From positions 1 through 5,046 of the forward strand of contig CAJYIG010000099.1 of assembly GCA_913774725.1 (NCBI GenBank): 5,046 nt of DNA. The letters are read 5' to 3'. Each line of letters opens with the position of its first letter. Position 1 is the stretch's first letter. The notes beneath the pieces were generated by a model, which saw only the letters and a list, made by a program, of their open reading frames with translations, did not search any database and was not told where the DNA came from. A program made the translations under genes and the position numbers. This stretch comes from an uncultured Curtobacterium sp. (GTDB lineage: Bacteria > Actinomycetota > Actinomycetes > Actinomycetales > Microbacteriaceae). Shown piece by piece: positions 1 through 5,046 of the stretch.

Positions 1-10
1 TCGGTCTCGC

Positions 11-457
11 TCACCGAGCGGCCTCCTTCTCACGCTGCTGGGCAGCGGTCAGCTCGTGGTAGGTGTCCATGGCCTTCTGCTGCATGCGGTGCTCGACCAC
101 GAAGGACATGAACGGGATGATGCCGCCGAGGGCGATGAGCAGGAAGCGCGACGGCCTCCAGCGCATGATGCTCCACAGGCGGAAGTCAGTGAACAGGTAC
201 AGCACGTAGAGCCAGCCGTGCGCGATGAGGATCGCGATCGACAGGTTGAACGTGCCGGGTGCTTCGCCCGCGGTGCCGTTGGGCACGAAGAACGGGCCGT
301 TGCCGAGCTGCATCTCGAGCTGCAGCGGCGTGTACTTGATGATGACCTCGATCACCAGCGCGAGCAGCAGCACGCCGGTGATGTACGCGGAGACGCGGTA
401 CCACTTCACCGCGCCCGGGATCTTCGGGATGTCACGCGTGCGGACGGTCAGGGCCAT
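11..457 (-). CDS. DUF3817 domain-containing integral membrane protein
   Basis: This 148-residue protein has three predicted membrane helices at about residues 21-40, 70-89 and 102-121. The helix containing HGWLYVLYLF and the segment GGIIPFMSFVVEHRM are typical of the DUF3817 family, small actinobacterial membrane proteins with no established biochemical role. The extracytoplasmic loop at about 45-68 is rich in Gly and Pro. The C-terminal tail after residue 122 is charged (Glu, Gln, Lys, Arg) and probably cytoplasmic. The ATG at 457 is supported by an AGGA (466-469) eight bases upstream that overlaps the SURF1 stop codon, which suggests translational coupling. It is the last gene visible of a four-gene minus-strand run. 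Only 10 bases remain before the window edge, so the operon may continue. Family assignment is fairly sure; function is unknown. Confidence 0.9.
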   Translation of the reverse strand: MALTVRTRDIPKIPGAVKWYRVSAYITGVLLLALVIEVIIKYTPLQLEMQLGNGPFFVPNGTAGEAPGTFNLSIAILIAHGWLYVLYLFTDFRLWSIMRWRPSRFLLIALGGIIPFMSFVVEHRMQQKAMDTYHELTAAQQREKEAAR

Positions 458-467
458 GCAGTCGATC

Positions 468-1316
468 CTACCGTCGCGCCGGAGCGGACTCGGCGGGCTC
501 TCCCGTGCCCGAGGCGACGTCGGTACCCGAGACGGCGTCGGTACCCGAGACGGCGTCGGTGCCCGCGGCTGCGGCGGCTTCGCGGGCGTCCTCCTGCTCG
601 CGCTCCCAGGCGTCCTTCACGAACCGGTACCAGAGGAACACGGCGAACCCGGCGAAGACGACCCACTCGATCGCGTAGAAGAGGTTGAGCCAGTCGAAGC
701 GGACCTCGCGCGTCGGGGCACGGTCGGCGATGGTGCCGAGGTCGGCGGCCTTCGCGGTGGTGCCGTCGGCGACGACGTACCCGATGTACATCCGGTCGTC
801 GAAGGCCCTCCAGGTGTTCACGAACCGGGCCGGCGCCACGGCGGAGTACTCACCCTTGCTGTAGGCGTCCTGGTCCGGGGACTCCGCCGGGTAGTAGCGG
901 CCCTGCACCGTGAGCTCCTGGCCGTCCGTCAGGCGCTCACCTCCTGCCTCGGCCTGACGCCGCTGGTCCGCCCACCCGATGACGACCGGCAGGCTCGCGC
1001 CGGTCTCGGTGTCGACGAGGTGCCCGATCGCCTGGTAGGTACCGCCGCCGGAGCGTCCGGTCAGGATCGTGGTGTCGCCAGCGACGAACGTGCCGGTGAC
1101 GGTGACGCGCTGCCCCGCGATGTTCTCCGACGCCGCACGTCCGGGCGCGGTGACGTCGTCGAGCGACTTCCGCGTCTCGGTCGTGGCCGGCAGGGGCTTG
1201 CCGTTCGCGATGCTCCGCTCGAGCTGCCACTTGCCGAGGCCGGCGAAGACCCCCGCGAGCACGAGCGCCAGCAGGAGCAGTGCGATCCACCTCGGTCGTC
1301 GGGCTACGGCCCACAT
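468..1316 (-). CDS. SURF1 family cytochrome c oxidase assembly factor
   Basis: The 282-residue protein has the SURF1/Shy1 layout: an N-terminal membrane helix (about 10-28) followed at once by the family motif GKWQLER (28-34), a large extracytoplasmic domain (about 35-205), and a second helix (about 210-230) preceded by RFDWLNLFYAIEWV. SURF1 proteins assist maturation of the haem-copper oxidase subunit I, probably through haem a handling; that role is known for the family and not shown here. The extracytoplasmic part carries the usual TGTFV...TTILTGRSGGG...GHLV pattern. The cytoplasmic tail after residue 231 is unusual: a charged helix, a run of five alanines, then near-identical six-residue repeats of the GTDAVS type. 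The ATG at 1316 lies 5 nt after the antiporter stop. A GGAG about 11 nt upstream, inside the antiporter's last codons, is its likely ribosome site. Confidence 0.92.
   Translation of the reverse strand: MWAVARRPRWIALLLLALVLAGVFAGLGKWQLERSIANGKPLPATTETRKSLDDVTAPGRAASENIAGQRVTVTGTFVAGDTTILTGRSGGGTYQAIGHLVDTETGASLPVVIGWADQRRQAEAGGERLTDGQELTVQGRYYPAESPDQDAYSKGEYSAVAPARFVNTWRAFDDRMYIGYVVADGTTAKAADLGTIADRAPTREVRFDWLNLFYAIEWVVFAGFAVFLWYRFVKDAWEREQEDAREAAAAAGTDAVSGTDAVSGTDVASGTGEPAESAPARR
504..575. repeat. 18-bp tandem repeat inside the SURF1 C-terminal tail
   Basis: Two identical 18-bp units, GGTACCCGAGACGGCGTC, lie head to tail at 522-539 and 540-557. They are flanked by degenerate copies at 504-521 and 558-575. 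The unit length is a multiple of three, so on the minus strand it encodes the six-residue repeat GTDAVS, GTDAVS, GTDVAS and a decayed GTGEPA. It lies beyond the last membrane helix, in a tail probably disordered, so copy-number change would be tolerated. Likely produced by replication slippage. Confidence 0.9.
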
Positions 1317-1321
1317 CTGTA

Positions 1322-2809
1322 TCAGTACTCCGGATCGCGCTGGCGGACCGGGCGCTTCGGGCGCTCGGCAGGGACGTCCACCGGCGACGTCACGGGTTCG
1401 CTCGTCGTCGGCTCCGGTGACCCATTCTCGCGCTCTTCCCTGCCCGCAGCCTCCACGAGGGCGAACTCCTCGGCGAACTGCCGGTCACGCTCGGCACGAC
1501 GGGCGGCTGCCGCGGCGTCCTGGTCGGCCACGGCGGCCTCGGCGGCGGTGTCGATCGCCTCGTCGAGGGCCGGCCCCGCCGGGACCGCGCCGGCCCCGCG
1601 CCGACCGAGCCGCGCACGCAGGCGCTGGCGCAGCCGCGCCACCCGGGCCGGACGCACCACGAGGCGGCCGATGCGGTCCGAGTTCACGGCGAGCAGCGGA
1701 CCCAGGACGGCCATCACGAGGACGTACAGGCCCGCGAAGGCGGTGATCCGCGCCTCCAGGCCGGCGGCAGCCGAGAGCGTCGCGAGGATCAGCGCGAACT
1801 CGCCACGGTTCACCAGGATGACCGCGGTGTTGATGCCCTGCTGGACGTCGAAGCCGTTCATCCGGGCGACGATCTGCCCGGCGACGGCGTTCAGCACGAC
1901 CGTCATGCCGATGGCGCCGAGGACGGGCCAGAGCACCTCGCCGAAGGTCGACAGGTCGAGACCCAGGCCGAAGTTCACGAAGAAGAACGCAGCGAAGACG
2001 TCGCGCATCGGCAGGGCGAGCTGCTCGATGCGGTCCCGGTAGCGGGTCGCACCGCAGAGCAGGCCGATCACGAACGCTCCGATGGCGTCGGTCACGCCGA
2101 GCAGGTCGCCGATGCCGCCGAACATCACCGCGAGGCCGAAGAACAGCACGGTGAACAGCTCGTCGTCGCGGGTCGCGAAGATCTTCGACACCCACTTGCC
2201 GGCGAACCGGGCGAGGGTGAACATCACGACGAGGAACCCGAAGGCGAGGGCGAGCTTGCCGACCACGGCCCACAGGTTCGTGTTGCCGGAGAGCACGACG
2301 GAGACGATCGCCAGGTTGATGGCGATGAAGACATCCTCGATCACGGTGACGCCGAGGATCATCGGGGTCTCGTCGTTGGCGAGGCGCCGCAGCTCGATGA
2401 GCAGCTTCGTCACGATCGCGCTCGACGAGGTCGCCGTCATGCCCGCGATGATCAGGGCCTCACGGGTCCCCCAGCCGAGCGAGAACCCGAACGCGAAGCC
2501 GATCCCCATGTTGATCGCGACGTAGGTCCCGCCGGAGACCAGGAGCTTCCCGGCGTTGCCGTAGAACTCCTCCTGGTCGAACTCCAACCCGAGGTTGAAG
2601 AGCAGCAGGATGAGGCCGAACGTCGCGATCAGCTCGATCGTGTGCGACTCGACGTTCAGACCGATCCACGGGGTGTGCGGGCTCGCGATGAGCCCGACCA
2701 CCATGTAGATCGGGATGGCGGGCAGGCCGATGGTCTTGCCCAGGCGTCCGAGGACGTAGGCGATGATGAACAGGCCGCCGATGGTCAGCAGCTCACCACC
2801 CAGGTGCAT
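1322..2809 (-). CDS. KhtU-like CPA2 family cation:proton antiporter
   Basis: The 495-residue protein has a Na+/H+ exchanger domain (about residues 8-376) with some 11-13 hydrophobic helices, followed by a long soluble tail. CPA2 hallmarks seen are FNLGLEFD (71-78), the TATSSSAIVTKLL helix (125-137), an acidic pair in VIEDVF (E158, D159) at the expected ion-binding helix, and NRGEFALI (334-341). The tail (377-495) begins Arg-rich, becomes an Ala/Glu/Arg-rich likely helix (412-460) and ends in a Pro/Thr/Ser-rich disordered stretch. It contains no TrkA-N/Rossmann domain, unlike KefB/KefC. The regulator is instead the separate RCK_C protein encoded 3 nt upstream, as in the Bacillus KhtT-KhtU K+/H+ antiporter. 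The ATG at 2809 has GGGAG (2817-2821) seven bases upstream, overlapping the end of the preceding gene. K+ as substrate is inferred from this pairing; Na+ is possible. Confidence 0.9.
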   Translation of the reverse strand: MHLGGELLTIGGLFIIAYVLGRLGKTIGLPAIPIYMVVGLIASPHTPWIGLNVESHTIELIATFGLILLLFNLGLEFDQEEFYGNAGKLLVSGGTYVAINMGIGFAFGFSLGWGTREALIIAGMTATSSSAIVTKLLIELRRLANDETPMILGVTVIEDVFIAINLAIVSVVLSGNTNLWAVVGKLALAFGFLVVMFTLARFAGKWVSKIFATRDDELFTVLFFGLAVMFGGIGDLLGVTDAIGAFVIGLLCGATRYRDRIEQLALPMRDVFAAFFFVNFGLGLDLSTFGEVLWPVLGAIGMTVVLNAVAGQIVARMNGFDVQQGINTAVILVNRGEFALILATLSAAAGLEARITAFAGLYVLVMAVLGPLLAVNSDRIGRLVVRPARVARLRQRLRARLGRRGAGAVPAGPALDEAIDTAAEAAVADQDAAAAARRAERDRQFAEEFALVEAAGREERENGSPEPTTSEPVTSPVDVPAERPKRPVRQRDPEY

Positions 2810-2812
2810 CCG

Positions 2813-3343
2813 CTAGCTCCCGGGCGGCGCCTCGGCGGCCGCGGCCGCGAGCTGACCGCTGCGGTAGAAGGAGAACGCCTTGGCGACCTTCTCGGGTGCG
2901 CCGGCGACGACGATGGTGTCACCGGGGAACACGACAAAGTCGGGCGAGGGCGCGGGGTTCGCGCTGTCGCCGCGGACGACCGCGACGACGGTCAGGCCGA
3001 TGAAGCCCGAGTCGTGCAGGTCACCGAGGGGCTTGCCGGCGATGGCGTCCTCGTAGTCGACGCTGAACCAGTCGATGGACAGGCCGGGGATCTCGTCGAG
3101 CTTGTCGAGGCCCTCGGTGATCCGGGTGCCCCCGAGCAGTTCGGCGAGGGTGTGCGCCTCGTCCTCGCTCAGACGGAGCGAGACCTTCTCGGACTTGTCC
3201 GCGCCGTCGGAGACGTCGGCGAACGAGATGAGGTCGGAGTGCCCCGACCGGTGCGTGATGACACCGCACTTGCCACCGTCGTCGGTGTAGAAGCTGTGCA
3301 GCACGCCGACTCCGGGGAGTTTGACGCGATGGACGTCGACCAT
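2813..3343 (-). CDS. KhtT-like antiporter regulatory subunit with RCK_C (TrkA-C) domain
   Basis: This is a 176-residue soluble protein. Residues 1-72 form a small N-terminal domain (VHRVKLPGVGVLHSFYTDDG, then KCGVITHRSGHSDLISF) of the KhtT/YhaT type. Residues about 88-161 form an RCK_C (TrkA-C) domain, with the usual GKPLGDL turn (103-109), the GFIGLTVVAVVRG strand region, and FPGDTIVVAGAPEKVAKA near its end. An Ala-rich tail follows. In the characterised Bacillus system this subunit sits on the cytoplasmic face of the antiporter, and cyclic di-AMP binding to RCK_C activates K+ efflux. Ligand binding here is inferred. The same frame is open to an ATG at 3493, but that extension is an Arg/Pro-rich shadow of the divergent gene. 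The ATG at 3343 has a strong ribosome site and begins where family homology begins. It heads the operon, ending 3 nt before the antiporter start. Confidence 0.88.
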   Translation of the reverse strand: MVDVHRVKLPGVGVLHSFYTDDGGKCGVITHRSGHSDLISFADVSDGADKSEKVSLRLSEDEAHTLAELLGGTRITEGLDKLDEIPGLSIDWFSVDYEDAIAGKPLGDLHDSGFIGLTVVAVVRGDSANPAPSPDFVVFPGDTIVVAGAPEKVAKAFSFYRSGQLAAAAAEAPPGS

Positions 3344-3348
3344 GATGG

Positions 3349-3355
3349 CTCCCTT
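3349..3355 (-). promoter_or_regulatory. Shine-Dalgarno site fixing the start of the KhtT-like gene
   Basis: On the minus strand this reads AAGGGAG, five bases before the ATG at 3343. It is the strongest ribosome site in the window. It supports the 176-residue start over the 226-residue reading beginning at 3493, which would run into the divergent gene. Confidence 0.8.
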
Positions 3356-3368
3356 GGTGAGTACCCCG

Positions 3369-3374
3369 ATGATA
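3369..3374 (-). promoter_or_regulatory. Candidate -10 box for the antiporter operon
   Basis: The minus strand reads TATCAT, one of the few AT-rich patches in the 74-bp divergent spacer and a good TANNNT match. Transcription would begin near 3362, giving a leader of roughly 19 nt that just contains the AAGGGAG ribosome site. No convincing TTGACA-like -35 hexamer is present at 16-19 bp spacing (the sequence there is GC-rich, around GGAATGGC), so activator help or a relaxed promoter is possible. Position is plausible, not proven. Confidence 0.45.
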
Positions 3375-3405
3375 ACCACCGGGTCGCTCCGGCCATTCCG
3401 CACGC

Positions 3406-3411
3406 TACGGT
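3406..3411 (+). promoter_or_regulatory. Candidate -10 box for a leaderless transcript
   Basis: TACGGT fits TANNNT and is followed by six bases and then the ATG at 3418, which would make the A of the start codon the first transcribed base. This spacing is the standard leaderless promoter arrangement in actinobacteria. No purine-rich ribosome site precedes the ATG (the bases are TCGTGGC), which agrees with a leaderless start. No clear -35 hexamer is visible. Confidence 0.45.
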
Positions 3412-3417
3412 CGTGGC

Positions 3418-3936
3418 ATGGGGAACACACGGGGGGCCGTCCGCATCGTCGTCGCCGTCGTCGGGGTGGTGGTCGTCGCGGCGTACGCGGCACTGCTGGC
3501 CGTCAACGCGCTCGTGCTCGATCCGCTCGCGGCGGTGCCCGGGGCGACCCTGCCCGAGATCCACGCCCGCGTCCGGGCTGCCGGGTTCTCCGTCGCCGGT
3601 GACGTCCGGGGCGTCGTGGTCGTCGCGTCGATCGGGGTGGTCCTGGCCCTCGCCGCGTCGGTCGTCGGGCTCGCGGCACGGCTGCCCGCGACGGTGGTCG
3701 CGGTCATGCACCTCGGCGTCCTCGCGGCGGGCGCGCTCGCGACCTTCCAGTCGGGGTTCTGGCTCGGCATGGACGTCGCCGACACGTTCGGCACGAGCGG
3801 CGGCGCGCACACGATCTGGGCGGGCGTGCTGTACCTGACGAGCCTCGCCGCGTTCGTCGCGATCCCGGTCGTCCTGTTCCTCACCGCTGTCCGCACCCGC
3901 AACACGCAACGTCGGCGACGGCTCGCAGCGGTGTAG
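3418..3936 (+). CDS. Hypothetical four-helix integral membrane protein
   Basis: I do not recognise a named family in this 172-residue protein. Four hydrophobic segments are visible at about residues 8-30, 65-87, 92-110 and 134-157. An extracytoplasmic loop (about 31-64) contains a PGATLPEIHARVRAAGF stretch that may form an amphipathic helix, and a second loop (about 111-133) has FWLGMDVADTFGTSGGAHTIW. The C-terminus is short and strongly basic (RTRNTQRRRR), consistent with both ends facing the cytoplasm. The coding frame is the only one here with a coherent membrane-protein pattern; the opposing frames give Arg/Pro-rich shadows. It is transcribed divergently from the antiporter operon across 74 bp and probably starts without a leader. 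A hairpin terminator overlaps its stop codon, so it looks monocistronic. A role near the antiporter is not shown. Confidence 0.8.
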   Translation: MGNTRGAVRIVVAVVGVVVVAAYAALLAVNALVLDPLAAVPGATLPEIHARVRAAGFSVAGDVRGVVVVASIGVVLALAASVVGLAARLPATVVAVMHLGVLAAGALATFQSGFWLGMDVADTFGTSGGAHTIWAGVLYLTSLAAFVAIPVVLFLTAVRTRNTQRRRRLAAV

Positions 3937-3964
3937 CGCTGCGAGGAACCGCCGACTTTGTGTT
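3911..3964 (+). terminator. Intrinsic terminator overlapping the stop codon of the plus-strand gene
   Basis: A two-part stem is seen: outer arms GTCGGCG (3911-3917) and CGCCGAC (3950-3956), a symmetrical 4x4 internal loop, then inner arms CTCGCAGCG (3922-3930) and CGCTGCGAG (3937-3945), closed by the six-base loop GTGTAG. A T-rich run TTTGTGTT (3957-3964) follows directly. The loop contains the TAG stop codon (3934-3936), so the left arm is the last coding sequence. The T-run lies on the plus strand, so it serves the membrane-protein gene. Confidence 0.75.
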
Positions 3965-3974
3965 CCGCGGGAGG

Positions 3975-4021
3975 GACGGACGGGAGGCACGGGGCGGGCC
4001 GCCACGCGCCTCCCGTCCGTC
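3975..4021 (-). terminator. 14-bp perfect hairpin just after the glpD stop codon
   Basis: Arms GACGGACGGGAGGC (3975-3988) and GCCTCCCGTCCGTC (4008-4021) are perfect inverted repeats separated by 19 bases, which can themselves extend the stem through further G-C pairs after an A-C mismatch. The right arm ends two bases before the glpD stop codon (4026-4024), so in the glpD transcript the hairpin forms immediately after translation ends. No T-run follows on either strand. It may terminate by stem strength, act with Rho, or protect the mRNA 3' end, and it could block read-through from both convergent genes. Confidence 0.65.
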
Positions 4022-4023
4022 GC

Positions 4024-5046
4024 CTACCGCGGTTCGCTCGTCTTCTCGCCCTCGACCTGCTCGTCGGTCGCCTTCGCGCCCTCGGCGCCGCTCGAGCGGC
4101 CACCGCCGACGACGACGTCGTCCTCGTCGAAGCCGAACGCGATGTCCGGTGCCTCGAGCCGCACCCGGTCGGCCGACTCGTCGTCGGGCTGCAGCTGCGA
4201 CTCGCGCTCGGCGGCGACGCGCTTCAGGTAGTTCGACACCTCGTGCTCGGTCGTCTCCTGGTCCCACCCGAGGACACCCGCCATGAGCTTGGCGGCGACC
4301 GGGGCCGCCTCCTCGCCGCGGTCCCACGCCTCGATCGAGATCCGGGTGCGACGGGCGAGGACGTCCTCCAGGTGCAGGGCCCCCTCGTGCGAGGCGGCGT
4401 ACACGACCTCGGCGCCGATGTAGTCGTCCGCCTGCGGCAGCGGCTCGGCGAGCGACGGGTCCTGCTCCACGAGCTGCAGCACCTCGGTCGCCTGCGTGCC
4501 GTACCGGTTCAGCAGGTGCTCGATCCGGACCTTGTGCACGCCGAACTGCCTCGCGGTCCGTCCGCGACGGTTCCACGCGGCCGGGTAGCCCTCGGCGCCG
4601 ACCAGCGGGATGTCCTCGGTCGTCGACTCCGGGATCTTCCCGTCCATGGCGGCCACCGCCTCGTCGATGGCGTCCTTGCCCATCACGCGGTAGGTCGTCC
4701 ACTTGCCACCCGCGACGACCACCAGGCCCGGGGCGGTGTGCGCGACGACGTGCTCACGGCTGAGCTGCGACGTCTGGTCCGACTCCCCCGCGAGCAGCGG
4801 TCGGAGGCCGGCGTAGACGCCCTCGACGTCCTCGCGGGTGAGCGGCACCGCGAGCACCTTGTTCACGTGCTCGAGGATGTAGTCGATGTCCGCAGCCGTC
4901 GCCGCCGGGTGCGCCTTGTCGAGGTTCCAGTCGGTGTCCGTCGTGCCGACGAGCCAGTGCCGGCCCCACGGGATCACGAAGAGGACGCTCTTCTCGGTGC
5001 GGAGGATCATGCCGGTGTTCGACTGGAAGCGGTCGCGCGGGATGAC
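4024..5046 (-). CDS. glpD: Aerobic glycerol-3-phosphate dehydrogenase, C-terminal part (cut by window edge)
   Basis: The visible 340 residues are the C-terminal part of GlpD, the FAD enzyme that oxidises sn-glycerol 3-phosphate to dihydroxyacetone phosphate at the membrane and passes electrons to quinone. The frame stays open through 5046, where it reads VIPRDRFQSNTGM, so the methionine at 5010 is internal and the N-terminal FAD-binding Rossmann part lies outside. Recognisable GlpD blocks, numbered from the visible end, are PWGRHWLVGTTDTDW (26-40), GVYAGLRPLL (76-85) and the FAD-contacting GGKWTTYR (113-120). A helical DAO_C domain (about 147-272) follows, with RRTRISIEAWDRG. The last 45 or so residues form an acidic, Gly/Ser/Glu-rich tail beyond the usual domain. 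No glpF or glpK is in view. A hairpin follows the stop directly. Confidence 0.95.
   Translation of the reverse strand, partial: VIPRDRFQSNTGMILRTEKSVLFVIPWGRHWLVGTTDTDWNLDKAHPAATAADIDYILEHVNKVLAVPLTREDVEGVYAGLRPLLAGESDQTSQLSREHVVAHTAPGLVVVAGGKWTTYRVMGKDAIDEAVAAMDGKIPESTTEDIPLVGAEGYPAAWNRRGRTARQFGVHKVRIEHLLNRYGTQATEVLQLVEQDPSLAEPLPQADDYIGAEVVYAASHEGALHLEDVLARRTRISIEAWDRGEEAAPVAAKLMAGVLGWDQETTEHEVSNYLKRVAAERESQLQPDDESADRVRLEAPDIAFGFDEDDVVVGGGRSSGAEGAKATDEQVEGEKTSEPR

Noticed and set aside
504..575. A CRISPR-like or regulatory iteron array
   Set aside because: The 18-bp units are directly adjacent with no spacers, keep the reading frame, and sit inside a coding tail.
225..2042. A very long open frame (605 codons) on the plus strand, antisense to SURF1 and the antiporter
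   Set aside because: Its product has no coherent domain pattern: it is rich in Arg, Ser, Thr and Ala and crosses the boundaries of three well-supported minus-strand genes. Long antisense open frames are expected in high-GC DNA.
3344..3417. A cyclic di-AMP (ydaO-type) riboswitch ahead of the antiporter operon
   Set aside because: The whole spacer is 74 bp and the predicted leader is about 19 nt, too short for that riboswitch. No suitable helices were seen.
3344..3493. A 50-residue N-terminal extension of the KhtT-like protein starting at 3493
   Set aside because: The extension is Arg/Pro-rich, lies over the divergent gene and its promoter, and has no family similarity. The start at 3343 has a strong ribosome site.
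2642..3838. A 398-codon plus-strand open frame spanning the KhtT-like gene and the membrane-protein gene
   Set aside because: It overlaps two well-supported genes in other frames, and its product turns into an Arg/Ser/Pro-rich shadow pattern after about residue 270.
3881..4702. A 273-codon minus-strand open frame overlapping glpD in another frame
   Set aside because: Its product is an Arg/Gly-rich shadow of the GlpD reading frame and it runs through the two hairpins of the convergent spacer.
5008..5010. Methionine at 5010 as the true start of GlpD
   Set aside because: The frame continues upstream to the window edge with typical GlpD sequence (VIPRDRFQSNTG), so this methionine is internal.

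Overview
The window is high-GC DNA, with codons mostly ending in G or C and tightly packed genes. This points to an actinobacterium, and the gene families fit Micrococcales, probably Microbacteriaceae (a Curtobacterium-like organism). That placement is an inference from protein style, not a database match. I see no mobile element, tRNA, rRNA or CRISPR array, and no obvious base-composition island. It looks like an ordinary chromosomal core region.

Layout. From about 3362 leftwards to position 11, four minus-strand genes are stacked with gaps of only 3, 5 and 10 nt. In transcription order they are: a KhtT-like RCK_C (TrkA-C) regulatory subunit (3343-2813), a KhtU-like CPA2 cation:proton antiporter (2809-1322), a SURF1-family cytochrome oxidase assembly factor (1316-468) and a DUF3817 membrane protein (457-11). 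This looks like one operon whose first two genes form a K+/H+ antiporter system. In the characterised KhtTU relatives that system is gated by a regulatory subunit binding cyclic di-AMP. A 74-bp divergent spacer (3344-3417) separates it from a plus-strand gene for an unrecognised four-helix membrane protein (3418-3936), whose start codon fits a leaderless transcript. A convergent spacer (3937-4023) follows. It carries a T-tailed hairpin that terminates the plus-strand gene and overlaps its stop codon, and a perfect 14-bp hairpin placed directly after the stop codon of the last gene. That last gene, the C-terminal 340 residues of the aerobic glycerol-3-phosphate dehydrogenase GlpD, runs on the minus strand off the right edge.

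How the genes work together. The KhtTU-like pair would export K+ (or another monovalent cation) in exchange for H+, so it depends on the proton motive force. SURF1 helps build the haem-copper oxidase that generates that force. GlpD feeds electrons from glycerol 3-phosphate into the quinone pool but belongs to a separate transcription unit. The link between cation homeostasis and oxidase assembly is suggested only by gene stacking. No clearly new system is evident. The most interesting points are the operon composition, the interlocked divergent promoters with a predicted leaderless gene, the stop-codon-spanning terminator, and an 18-bp tandem repeat in the SURF1 tail.
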